Assembly (NCBI RefSeq): GCF_029931775.1
Contig: NC_079312.1
Coordinates: 60,516,333-60,580,332, forward strand
DNA from: Euleptes europaea
Lineage: Eukaryota; Chordata; Lepidosauria; Squamata; Sphaerodactylidae
Reading direction: 5' to 3'
Length of the DNA: 64,000 nt
Below, in pieces: positions 1-10,600 of the stretch. Numbering within the stretch: the first letter of the stretch is position 1; every line of letters begins with the position of its first letter. The notes below the pieces were generated by a model. That model was not told the origin of the DNA. It worked only from the letters and a program-made list of their open reading frames with translations, and ran no database searches. The position numbers were made by a program, and so were the translations under genes.

Positions 1-36
1 CTGGCTGCTTGCTACTGTTCAAAAGCAGCCACCATA

Positions 37-150
37 TGAAAGCCAGTGTGGTATACTGGTTAGAGTTTCATGCTAGGGTCTGAGAGACCAAGGTTAAAAT
101 CACCAGTTTGTCACAGAAACTCATGAGGGCTGCCTTGGTCTGTTGGCAGA
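37..150 (+). mobile_element. Sauria-type tRNA-derived SINE, 5' fragment
   Basis: AGCCAGTGTGGTATACTGG and a diverged continuation (CCAAGGTTAAAATCACC) match the tRNA-like head of the squamate SINE that also appears at 46251 and 47921. Truncated 3'. Confidence 0.55.
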
Positions 151-633
151 GTAATTAACACAGCAAAGGTGCACAGCCTGATTAAAGTGTAGATAAAGCT
201 CTATTCAGGAACGAACATACCTAATAGTAAAGAACAAAGACTGATGTAGGGTCCTAACTACATCGCTAGCTGAGAGGGCGAGAAGAACTTCCATGAAAAA
301 GCAGGCTATTGCCCTAAGAGTAGCAATCTCGAGAAAGACAAGGAATAACACTTAACATCAGAGAAAATGCTGACCTCACTGTCTATCGAACTGCTCTCTT
401 GCTGCCCTCTTGTGAAGGCAGAGAAACCATTTTGTTTAAGCTTAGCATCACTTATCCTTCAGTTTGTGTGCCTAGAATTTTGCTTTGTAGTTTATAGAGG
501 CCTAGCAGAGACCATGGATAACAAGATGCACCTGCAGCCTCTTACCAGGCAGATAAGACCTGTTCAAGGACGAGGCAACATACCAGCCTAATTGGACAAC
601 TTGACTCATCTGTGGGAAGTTGAGAGGGGGGAA

Positions 634-1035
634 TGATCTCACTCTTTACTCCTGGGAACCCGATCCCAGCCTAAACCAGTCTGAACCATCTAGAGACTTC
701 TCATTAGAAACAACACTGATTGGAATTCATGGGTCATCTGACTAGGGTCCATTTTGCCATAAGTTCAGCCATACTCATAGTATATTTTCTTCATCATTTA
801 TACTGCTTTGCGTGTAATTCTGCTTGTTACCGCAATGCCTCAATGCAAGAAATCAAGGCCTGAACCAATTTAGCTTGACAGCAAGAACATCTGCTATGTA
901 ATAGAGTAGTATTATTAGACAGACTTTTATTATTTTCTTGCCAGTGTGCCTATAAGAATTCTGTAACTTGCATTTTAATCCATTTAATCCTTTATTCATT
1001 AATAAACGTTGGCCTGACTCGGTTACGTTACAACA
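634..1035 (+). mobile_element. Possible LTR of a retrovirus-like element (fossil)
   Basis: A polypurine run (about 622-633) directly precedes TG at 634. An AATAAA lies near 1001 and the segment can be closed with CA at 1035, giving about 400 bp with LTR layout. No partner LTR or target duplication was found, so it could be part of an element starting before the window or no LTR at all. No coding remnants were recognised. It looks old and broken. Confidence 0.3.
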
Positions 1036-2179
1036 TGGCTGGGGCTCAGGAGAGGGCAGCCAGTCGTGATACTTCTGCAGGGTCTTCTTTTCTGCTTTGT
1101 ACACCAGACATTGCCTCTTACAACATGGTCCCCACTGTGGAGAAAGATGGGGTATAACCAATAAATATAGCTGAGGACTGGAGGCAGATACGGTACAAGG
1201 TATGTTGGTGAATGGCTGAGGAGAAAATGAGGCAGGGAAAAAGGAGAGGATATGGGGGTTGCCAGGCGAAGGGAAAGGGGAAATAATGTGAGGAGGGGAT
1301 ACAGGGGAAAGTGATGTTCCCCCTCTAGTCCTTGAGGGTCCCTTACCATGGAAAAGGACCTTGTCCAGTGGCTAACACACAAAATTACGGCAGTTTTCCA
1401 AGGTAGAGGCTGCTGGAGGAAAGAGAGCTGAAGACAACAAGATCGATAAATATTGGTTGGCTGTTGGGTGCGAAGTACAGAAGGAAGTAGGAAAACGGAG
1501 AGAGACTATAGAGGCTTGCAGGGAAAGGGAAAGAATAGTGGGGGAGGGGAATATCAGATGCCCCCACAAGTCTTTGGGGATTTCCACTTATATATTCTAA
1601 TAGCCAAATCTGAGGATAGTTAAATCTGGTAATTAAAGCTGTGAATGGACAAGACAGATGTTTCTACAAATCCCTGTTTCGCAGAAAAAGCTGAGATCTA
1701 TCATCATCTGTACAATTATTAGTGACATGGAGCCCCCATCTGTGGAAGTCTAAATCCACGGATCAGGGCCACATCGCCACTAAACAGATTTTCCTGCAAA
1801 CTTGGGAGACCCCCCTCCAGGTTTGCACAAAAATGTGAAATTACAAAAATATACACCTGGGGAAGGGTTAATCCCCCAAAATATAAAACAGAATTTATCT
1901 GTAGAGTTGGTGGCTGCTGCCAGAGGAAGCCACTTCAGGCCCAGCTGTGGGGGGTGACAGATGCTGGGAGAGACTCCAGGCCTGGCCATGGTGGTAGAAG
2001 ATGCTGGGAAGCTGTCCAGGCCCAGCTGCAGCAGTTCTGGTGTCTGGGAAGCTCTCTGGGCCTAGAGCAGTTCCCAGACTCCACGAGTGATGCGGCTGGG
2101 CCTGGAGCCACGCCTAGCTTGGCGATAGGGAAGCCGCTCCAGGCCAGGTGCAGCTTCCTGACATTGTAGCTGCCATGGC

Positions 2180-2690
2180 TGATAAGGTGAGGAGGGAGAG
2201 AGAGAGAGATGGGAAGAAATATGGATGAGGAGGGGGGTAGAAAGAGAAGGGATTGTAAGAGAAGGGATGGGGGGAGAGTTAGAGAGGGCCGGATTAAGTT
2301 GGCAGAGAAGGGGAGGGGGAGAAAGCAGGGAAACTAGAAATGGAGTAGGCTGAGGGGGGAGGGGCACATTGATGCAGGAGTGGGGGGGGTAAAAGAGAGG
2401 GGTAGGTTGGCGGAGAAGGGAAGGGGGAGACAGAGGTGGAAACATTGAAATGTAGGTAGGTTGACAGAAGGGGGAGGGTAGATTGATGGAGAAGGGGTGG
2501 GGTAAAAGAGGGGGTACGTTTTTCAGATAAGGGAGGGGAAAAGCAGGGCCATAGTCTGAGAAGAGGGGAGAAATAGAAAAGTGGTAGGCTGACAGGGAAG
2601 GGGGGGAAGAAAGAATGGGGAGGCAAGGAAGGGGGAAGTGAAGAGAAGGAAGGAAGCAAAGGGGAGGAGAGGGACTCACCCTACCCATAA
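2180..2690 (+). repeat. 500-bp purine-rich (G/A) tract
   Basis: The + strand is overwhelmingly G and A, with many runs of four or more G and recurring units containing GGTTGGCGGAGAAGGG-like sequence about every 60-80 bp. It looks like a degenerate minisatellite. The complementary strand gives a Pro/Ser/Leu-rich open frame of 215 codons that I do not regard as a gene. Confidence 0.75.
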
Positions 2691-3079
2691 GTTTCTTGTG
2701 AGTCCCCACTTGTATATTCTAATAGCCAAGTCAACCAAATCTGGTGATTGAAGCTGTGAATGGACATGTTTCTGCAAACCTGAAAAATGCCCCAGGTTTG
2801 CAGAAAAATGTGAAATCTAAAGAAAATAAATACATGGGTTTTAAGAAAAAAAATCCCAAAAAGATAAAAGGAGCATCTGTAGCTTTAAGAAATGGAAGCC
2901 TTCAGTAGCCCCTGCTAGGCAACCACAGCATTCTAATCTTGGGCAGGGCTGATACCAGGGCTGTTTTGGTCTTTGAGGAAGATTTATAGGGTCTAGGCCT
3001 GGCAGCAACCACTGGGTGACTTGATACCACCTGACTTGCATGAGTCACTTAGGAGTAGCTGCTTGCTACTGTTCAACAG

Positions 3080-3212
3080 AAGCCAGTGTGGTGTAGTGGC
3101 TAGAGCTTCAGAGTAGCATCTGGAAGACCCAAGTTTAAATCACCAGTTTGCTATGGAAGCTCACATGTTGTTGTGTCAGTCACATAGTTTCACACTAACA
3201 TACCTCACAGCA
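3080..3212 (+). mobile_element. Sauria-type SINE fragment
   Basis: It runs from AGCCAGTGTGGTGTAGTGGC through CTGGAAGACCCAAGTTTAAA to ACATACCTCACAG. It matches the SINE at 46251 but lacks the 3' tail. It pairs with the copy at 37-150 within the duplicated unit. Confidence 0.7.
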
Positions 3213-3499
3213 GCCAGCAACACACTACTGGGACGTATTTTTCCTGATAGATGCTGCTAGGAGGAGGAGGTGAAGGCAGAGGAGTAGATAAAGGTAGGCT
3301 GGCTGTTGGGTAGGAAGGAGAGAAGGAACAGGAAAAGGGGAGAGGCTATGGGGGCTTTTCAGGGAAGGGAAAGAGGAAATAGTGGGGGAGGGGGGAATTC
3401 GATGTTCCCCTGCAAAATCCCTATGGATTCTATAAAATTCCCTTGCAGGGTAACACCAAAATAAACACAGAAGAGTGTTGAAGAAAAACTTCTTTGTAA

Positions 3500-3677
3500 A
3501 GCTAGAATGTGACTCCACCTGCCTTTAAGTAGAGGAGAGTGAATTCAGACAAGCATTGCTATGTAAATGTTAACATCTGAAGAAGTGACCCGTGGCTCAC
3601 CAAAGCTCCTACCCTGCTAGAAAATATTTTTGTTAGTCTTTAAGGTGCTACTGGGCTCTTGCCCTTTTCTACTACTG
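3500..3677 (+). mobile_element. Penelope-like element end fragment
   Basis: It has CTGAAGAAGTGACCCGTGG followed by TTTTTGTTAGTCTTTAAGG and TGCTACTGGGCTCTTGCCC, the same family as 32414-33175 and 54343-54480. Its first 60 bp are inverted relative to the rest compared with the 32414 copy, as expected if the family has inverted end repeats. Confidence 0.65.
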
Positions 3678-3999
3678 TAGAAGGTAAAGCTTTATACCAG
3701 ATTTCCGACAGCTAACGTAAAAAGACGACGATGTACTTGCCTTGCTGATTCCTCTGCAGGGTCGCGAAAACGACGCGTTTTTGTACAGCTTCCTCCCTCC
3801 CCGCCTCGAATTGAAAAGCAGAAACCTACAGACCCTCTATTCACACTGAGATAGTTTTTAAAAGAAAACCTTCCCTAGCACGCACGCCTCAACCAACGGG
3901 CGAGAACGAGCGCCGCTGCCTCCAACCGCCCGGCCTTCGACCATTTTGGCGACACGCGGTCGCGCCTCGCCTCCCCCTATTGATACGCAGCGCCGCGCC

Positions 4000-4009
4000 C
4001 TGATTGGCC
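4000..4009 (-). promoter_or_regulatory. Inverted CCAAT box (NF-Y type)
   Basis: CTGATTGGCC matches the extended NF-Y consensus on the reverse strand. It lies about 230 bp upstream of the TASOR ATG inside the CpG island, a usual position for a functional CCAAT box in TATA-less promoters. Activity is inferred. Confidence 0.55.
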
Positions 4010-4053
4010 AAAGGCGGAGGGACGCCCGAGCCCCTCCTTTTTCTTGCCGCCCC

Positions 4054-4064
4054 GCCGCCATGTT
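4054..4064 (-). promoter_or_regulatory. YY1-type site
   Basis: GCCGCCATGTT (reverse complement AACATGGCGGC) matches the YY1 core. Similar cores occur at 3941-3950 and 4383-4393. Clustered YY1 motifs near the start site are common in CpG-island housekeeping promoters. Confidence 0.5.
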
Positions 4065-4236
4065 ACACTGAAAGCGGGGCGAGAGAAAGGGCGAGGGAGG
4101 AGCGGCGGCTTGTTATGCCCGCGGCTGGCTGGCGGGCGTCGCTCTGGGGACGCCCGTGCATGGCTGGGAGGAAGGGGAGGTTTGTTTGGGGAGGCGAAGA
4201 CTAGAAGCGCGGCCGGCTCCTGCGTCGTTCGGTTCA

Positions 4237-4606
4237 ATGGCGGACGCGGCGGCGAGCGGGGATGAGAAAGAGCCGGAGTCGTCTCCCCGGGCGGAAGACA
4301 GCAGCCGGGGCCTGCTGGGCGGCGGCCTCTCGGCTGAGGAAAGCAGAGCCGCGGTGGCCGAAGCGGAGGATTCTGCTGCACAAAATGGCGGCCGCTGTGA
4401 GAGAACCAGAAGCGCCGAGGAGCTGCTGCTGGGGGCCGCCGCCGAGGGCAGGGCCCCCCCCGGCCACGGGGCCCGCAAGGTCGCCGTCTCGGCGGCTCCC
4501 CCGCAGCCGCCTCACGAGGGGCTGGGGGTCTCGTTCCCCAAAGCCTCTGAAGACCCGCCGCCCAAGAGGAACTTTCAGATCCCCAGGAAAAGCCGGGAAA
4601 AGAAAG
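4237..4606 (+). CDS. TASOR: TASOR exon 1 (residues 1-124)
   Basis: It encodes a disordered Ala/Gly/Glu/Pro-rich leader that ends in the conserved basic block [12 protein letters not shown]. The donor is G|gtggtt and the exon ends in phase 1. I chose the ATG at 4237 ([11 protein letters not shown] at +4). An in-frame ATG at 4156 with no stop between would add 27 residues (MHGWEEGEVCL...). That longer start is less likely because the family protein begins near here, but the DNA alone does not exclude it. Confidence 0.9.
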
Positions 4607-7600
4607 GTGGTTCCCTCGCCTCGTTTCCCTCCCGCCTCCCCTCTCTTCCTCCCCCCCCCTTTCCTTTTCGGGCCCCACAGAGGACGGCCTCGCACAACCG
4701 CATGCAAAACCGTGTCGGGGGCGGAGGAAACGGCGGCAAAGTGCTTTGGCCGGAGGAGGCGTGAGGCACGACCGGCTTGGCTTTTTGGAAACGGCTGCCT
4801 TAGAAGCGGGGTGGAGGCGAATTAGAGGGGCGGGGTCGGTTTCAGGCCCCCACCCCCTCCCGTCCTACGCTCGCGCCCCCCTCGCGCAGAAAAGGGTGGT
4901 CTGTGGAGCGGGAGAAGGTGGTCTCGCTTCCCTCCCTTTCTGCAATACATAAGAAAAAAAGTATCCTGCCGCAGGATAGGCTAGTTCAGCTCGGTGATGC
5001 TTCTGCTTTTTCCGTTGATGTCGAAACCATTTGTACCTCCCTCCCGTTTGAGGAGGGAAAGGGATCCATGTGCCTTCCAGTGGAAGTTCAAGTTCGCTAG
5101 CTGATATTAGTTCTTCTTCTAGTCTTTCCGCTAACGTTTGCTTTTTGCGACAGTTCATTCGCTCACTTTTTGTCTGCCTTCAGTTAATGTTCTGTGAGAG
5201 TTTTTTTTTCCCCTTTTCAAAATTGGCCTAATTCTGAACATTAGTAGAAAGAGAAAGTCCAGCTACTCTCAGGTGACTGCTCCTGCCATGCTTTCATGGT
5301 CTGCATCCTTCAAGAAGACTTAATATTTCCACCCTATTGAAATCACTTGGCCATTTGTGAAGCTGCCAGTATTTTACACTCCATGTATCATGATAGATAA
5401 AGAAGTCTTCAGTAGGCAAACCCATATATCACCTGGTTAGGGGAAAAAAAGTAATAATAGGATCTCTTGGCTCCGTCCCAGAATCACTTGCTTTAAGGAA
5501 TATTGTTACTTAGACTTGCATGTTAGGGTATCTCATACCCTAACATGCATGTTCAGGACTTGCTTTCATTATAAGCTTAAGACATAAAAATTGAAACTGG
5601 TCCAAGTACTTACTTGGATGGTTGTTCCCGTAGGATGTACAATAATACTTGGACCACAGGTAGAAGATACAATACAGCACTGATTGTTGCTTGAAGTAGC
5701 AAAGTAACTCTCATTATTCAACATCAGTTACATCAGCATTTCTATATTTTATAAATGCACAAGTCCACTTATAGTTTTTAAACTACCCAAGAAGCTTTTT
5801 ATAGACCATTTCCATTGTTGCAGTGTCATTTGAACAATATAGTTCACTCTCATCTTTGTTTAATACTCTTTTATCCTCTTCAGTACCTGACAGCAGGACT
5901 TCTAGTAAAGGTGTTGGTGTCTTTCCATTTATAGTAGGTTTCAGCTCTGTATTGTTACAGCTACTGGCAACCTCCAGGATTCTTTGAGAGGTACTACTTA
6001 TTAAATAATGGAGCCTCTATAGGATGATGGAAAGCATATATAGTGCAACTACTTTGGATTTGTGAAATCAATTCAGAAGAAGGTTCCTAGTGGAACATGG
6101 TAAAGGATACTGGTGAAAACTTCACTTGAAAAATAATAGTGCCTTTGAAGAATGCTTCAGATGAAAATCCCCCCCTGCTCCCAAAGCTGTAACTGTGTTC
6201 AGGAAAACACATGTGTACATAAATACTTTTTGGAATTCTTATTACATTTATATCTCACCCTTTTGCCAAGGAGTGCAAAGCAGGGCTTCTAGGTAATCTG
6301 ATGTCCAGAATGCTATCCATCCTCCACCAGATCTGCTAATTTCTGCAAGTGGGACTATTACATCTGCTGTAGACTCTCCTGAGGATGACCTTCCTATTCC
6401 AATTGTTCCCTCTCATCTCTGTAAATAGGACTTGCAACTATTTGCAGGAACCCTTATTTAAGAGGAGATTTTTAAAATGCTAATTTAATCTGGAAAATAG
6501 AAGCAGTGTTATAGGCAAATGATGTCTCTTTTAGATTTTGATGTCATCTGTACAGTGATACATTCCAATCAACAGAAGATGAAACACAATACTATGAGAG
6601 CTATACTATCCAGAGAATTGTAGAAAATATTTGGCTTTAAAAGCGCAAACATACTAATAGAGGGCGTATAATTGGTTTTTCCCCAGAGATTATTTGTGGT
6701 GAGTTGCAACTCCTTGGAGACATTTCTTTCCAAATGCCAGTATGACAGGGAAATCTGCTTGCTTTCAGAACAATAGAGCAGACTTTGAGTTGCATATAGG
6801 ACTTTAAAAAAAATGATTGTTCAGATCCCTTGAGGCTATTTTAACACAGTGAATTAGACTTTTTCAAGAGGGGTAGTGCTACTTAGCATTTCTTTTACAA
6901 GACATATCTCAAATTTCTTGGTCAAACCTTTTGGAAAGATCTTTAAACGCTTGTGGCTGGTCAGTGCTTTTTTACTTTAACAAAGTCTGCCAATTAGCAT
7001 ACTTTCAACTGTCAGAATGAAAAATATGTATAAGAAGGATATTCTGTTACAACTTGTTCTCCAGTTAGTTTGATCATTTTGAAAATAGTATTTTTTGTGA
7101 AAAACAATAAGCTTGAACAATTTAGTGATGGTGAAGAAGCTGGAGTTGTAAATTAGGTGCCTCAGATAGAAAGCTGGATACTATACCGAAGAGCTTAAAA
7201 AATAATGGAATCCATAGTTATATATATATATTGCTGTCAAGTCACCCCCAACCTTTGGCAATCCCATAGAGCTTTCAAGGCAAGAGTCCTTCAGAGGTGG
7301 TTTGCCATTGCCTGCCTCTGCCTGGTGACCTTAGTATTTCTTGGTGGTCTCCTGTTCAAATATTGACCAGGCCCAACCCTTCTTAGCTTTTGAGAGCTGA
7401 CAGGATCAGGCTTAGCCTGGGCTATCCCGGTCAGGGCCCTATAATGATTGGTGCCTATGGTATTCACTTTCCATTCTGTGTTTTAGGAATAGTCTAGTGT
7501 TCTCTTGCATGTGTACATTTTCCTGATTTGTATATCTAGTTTTTGATTATTTTGTACGTTATCTGCACTTGCCCTGCATTTAGTGTGCAAAACCTTATAT

Positions 7601-10600
7601 GTTTAGTTCTTAGTCATCTATATAATGTATTACTGCAGTTTAACCGCAGATGGAAGAACTGCATTTTGCCCAATTCTGTTGCAAAGCCATGTCTTCTCTC
7701 TCGAAGTTTCTGCAAAGTTTTTTAGCATGTTCATTTACATGGTCACCATAGACTGTATCAGATTATCAAACTCAAAAGCATGGACAGTGCTTGCCCTTGA
7801 TCATGTGCATAACGATCCTGGTTTGTGTTGTGCAAAAATGATAACATGTCAGTTGCAGCAAAGACGAACTTGGTTCCAGAACTGGAACCAAGAACCAAAC
7901 TGTAATATAGTTGTGTAGGTAGTGGGAGATGTATAGGAGTCTCTACTTCTAAAAGTACGGTTTTACTATATTTTCAGTTTCAAGTGCCAATTTCTAGAGT
8001 GTGACTCTCCTTTGCTGTATTCCTATGCCTCCTTCAAAACACACATGAATTTGCTCTACACTGAATCAAACTCTTGGTCCATCAAAGTCAGTATTATCTA
8101 CTCAGACTGACAGAAGCTCTCCAGGGGCTCAGGCAGAGGTCTTTCCCATCACCTACTACCTGGTCTTTTTAACTGGTGATGCTGGGGGAATGAATCTTGG
8201 ACTTTCTGCATGCCAAGCAGATGCTCTACTACTGAGCTACAGCCCCCACAAAAACAGGATTCCACAGATCCTATCTGCACTTGGCTGTCCTCCAAATTCT
8301 TTGTTAAATGCAAAGGATATGGAAGTTAGGTTCTTCCATTGCATTGGGTTTGTAGAAGGCTGAAGCTTTGTGAGAGTGGCATTTCTTTTGCAAAAATCCA
8401 CCTGGAAATGAACCAAGATGCACTCCCCCACCCTGAGTCATGGCATGTGTAGAAGGCTTGGTTGTACTTCAACTCCTGGACGGTCTGTGAAAAAGCAAGA
8501 AATAGATTCTTTGCACTTGGAAAGAAGGAAAAGAAAATTGATTTTTTTGTCTTATCTGAATATGTGCAGGAGATAAAACCAGACCATGCCTCCTCCTTTC
8601 AGGTCCTAGAGGTGGGGATGGGTTTTGTTTCATTTCAGGTTGGGCGTCTGTCAAATAATTTTAATGGGGCTTCAATCGTATGCAAAAATGCTATCTGATG
8701 GGAAGCCAAACAAACCCCTTTAGTTTTCTAGTACATGTACACAATTTGAAGGAAGGTCACTTGATACTTTTTGGCTGTTTTTTTGCTGAAGGAAAAAGCA
8801 GTGCTCACAGAATGATAAGAGACGATGTCTGTGCGTACAGTGGAATGAAGAGGTCCGAATAGGCAGTGCTACTTCAGGCTGTAGAGCAGTGGTTCCCAAC
8901 CTTTTTTTGACCAGGGACCACTAGGACTTTTTTGTTCGGTGCAGGGACCCCAAGGTTCAAAATAAAAACTCTGAGAATTTGAAAATAAACTTTAATCATA
9001 ACTGTTAGTTAAACATTAAACTTAGAATATATATATATTATAATAGAGAACTTTTAATTGAAAATATTAATTTATTATGGGTTTATAACTTTGTTTCGCG
9101 GACCTTAATTTAGTTCTCGCGGACCCCTGGGGGTCCACGGACCCCCGGTTGGGAACCAGTGCTGTAGAGGAAGGACTGTGTTTTTGAGTGCCCCCCACAT
9201 AAAGTAAACTTGCTGCAAGAGAAAAAAAGCATAATCAAAAGATCTTGCACCCTCCCCTTTTCGCTGTTTTACAGAGATGAGCACTTTAAATGTGATGCTT
9301 CACCTACATTTTGTAATGACACAGTTTGCTTGACTTTCTCATTTTGTTGTATGGAAAGGATGCAGGTCAGTTGTAAGCACGTGACAGGTAACTTTAAACA
9401 CTGAAAAGCAGAAGTAACAAATACAGTGTTCCTAAGGAAAAGATTACCCTTACTCTTCTCGTTAACATGCCCTGATGAGAACTTCACAGAGGAGAAACCA
9501 GTTAAGCCACAGCAACTGACTTTGAAATAGCTCATGTTTGCCAATGTGTTGGGCAGGGTGGATTTGATTTAAGACTAGTCATGGTTTACTACATGAGGAC
9601 TTGTGGAGTATTCGGCTCAGAAGGTTTCACTTTCATTTTTACTGCTTGCCCTTCCTTTCTCACACTTCGCTCCTTGTGCAGATCTATTCCACTCCAAACA
9701 ATCTTCTATTCACTGAACTTTTTTGAAACTTAGCACTTAAGAGGTAAGGGGTTGATTCTGTGTACACAAATTTGCAAAGGAACAATGGGATAAAGGTCTT
9801 AACTCTGTATATTTTAAACCATTTTATAGCAGACATAAATTCACAATTTTGAGATCTGCAAAACCAAGCATCTGTGATGATACCTTACAGATAGAAAAAA
9901 ATGCCCAAAATAATCTTACAGAAACCTCTGGAAAAGCATGACATTGTGAATGGATTAATGGGATTCATTTACAAAAAATTTGAACATTGCATGAATATAC
10001 AGCCTCATGCTACATAATTAAAAACTAATCCTTACTTTATGATGAATAATCTTTGGACTATAATGTATCTTAAACAGAAAACTATCTTTAGATAGATTTT
10101 TTTTCCCCTCAAAAAGCATTTTATTAAAAAAAAATCAATTAGAAATTTTAAAAATCCAATGTTTTGGATTTTTAAAAAATCTTTGATTTTTATCCACCCT
10201 AGTGATGGGCAACATTATGCTTCGGACACATTGAAGGGACAATATGATCTTATTTACACTATATCTTAGCCTCAATAACACTGTATAAAAGGTGATGTGT
10301 TAATAAAATGTCAAGCAGTATTTAAATTAGGGGACAAAGTACTCAGAAGTAATTGTCAAAGGAATATAGGTTTACTTCTGAGGGTGGGGGAGACATAGCT
10401 ATGTAGAGTTCATTAAAGGCAAAAGTCCCCTGTGCAAGCACCGGGTTGTTCCTGACCCATGGGGTGACGTCACATCCCGACGTTTCCTAGGCAGACTTTG
10501 TTTACGGGGTGGTTTGCCAGTGCCTTCCCCAGTCATCTTCCCTTTACCCCCAGCAAGCTGGGTACTCATTTTTCCGACCTCGGAAGGATGGAAGGCTGAG

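Larger units (their letters stand above)
1..3460. repeat. Composite tandem-like repeat locus upstream of TASOR
   Basis: Similar blocks recur. CTGCTTGCTACTGTTCAA followed by a SINE start lies at about 5-130 and again at about 3058-3160. A block with ATTCTAATAGCCAA and AAGCTGTGAATGGAC occurs near 1596 and 2718. A purine-rich block with GGTTGGCTGTTGGG-like sequence occurs near 1190-1340 (weaker), 1400-1590 and 3250-3440. This suggests a duplicated unit of about 3 kb with internal sub-repeats, perhaps satellite-like, with other elements inserted. No gene is seen; the long minus-strand open frames here come from the purine bias. Confidence 0.6.
3730..4900. promoter_or_regulatory. TASOR: CpG-island promoter of TASOR
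   Basis: The DNA changes abruptly from AT-rich to GC- and CpG-rich just ahead of the ATG at 4237 and stays so through exon 1 and the start of intron 1. There is an inverted CCAAT box (CTGATTGGCC, 4000-4009, NF-Y type) and several YY1-type motifs: GCCGCCATGTT at 4054-4064, CCATTTTGGC at 3941-3950, and AATGGCGG-type cores at the start codon and in exon 1 near 4383. No TATA box is evident, which fits a broadly expressed CpG-island gene. The transcription start is not resolvable by eye; it probably lies between about 4010 and 4200. Confidence 0.8.

Noticed and set aside
2062-2709. 215-codon open frame on the minus strand
   Set aside because: It is the complement of the purine tract, so Pro/Ser/Leu-rich by composition; no domain or family resemblance.
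3977-4678. 233-codon minus-strand frame opposite TASOR exon 1
   Set aside because: A shadow of the GC-rich exon; Arg/Pro low complexity with no splice or family evidence.
5518-5548. Perfect hairpin containing TTAGGG/CCCTAA as a telomeric remnant
   Set aside because: Only one unit on each arm; a single hexamer is not evidence of interstitial telomere repeat.
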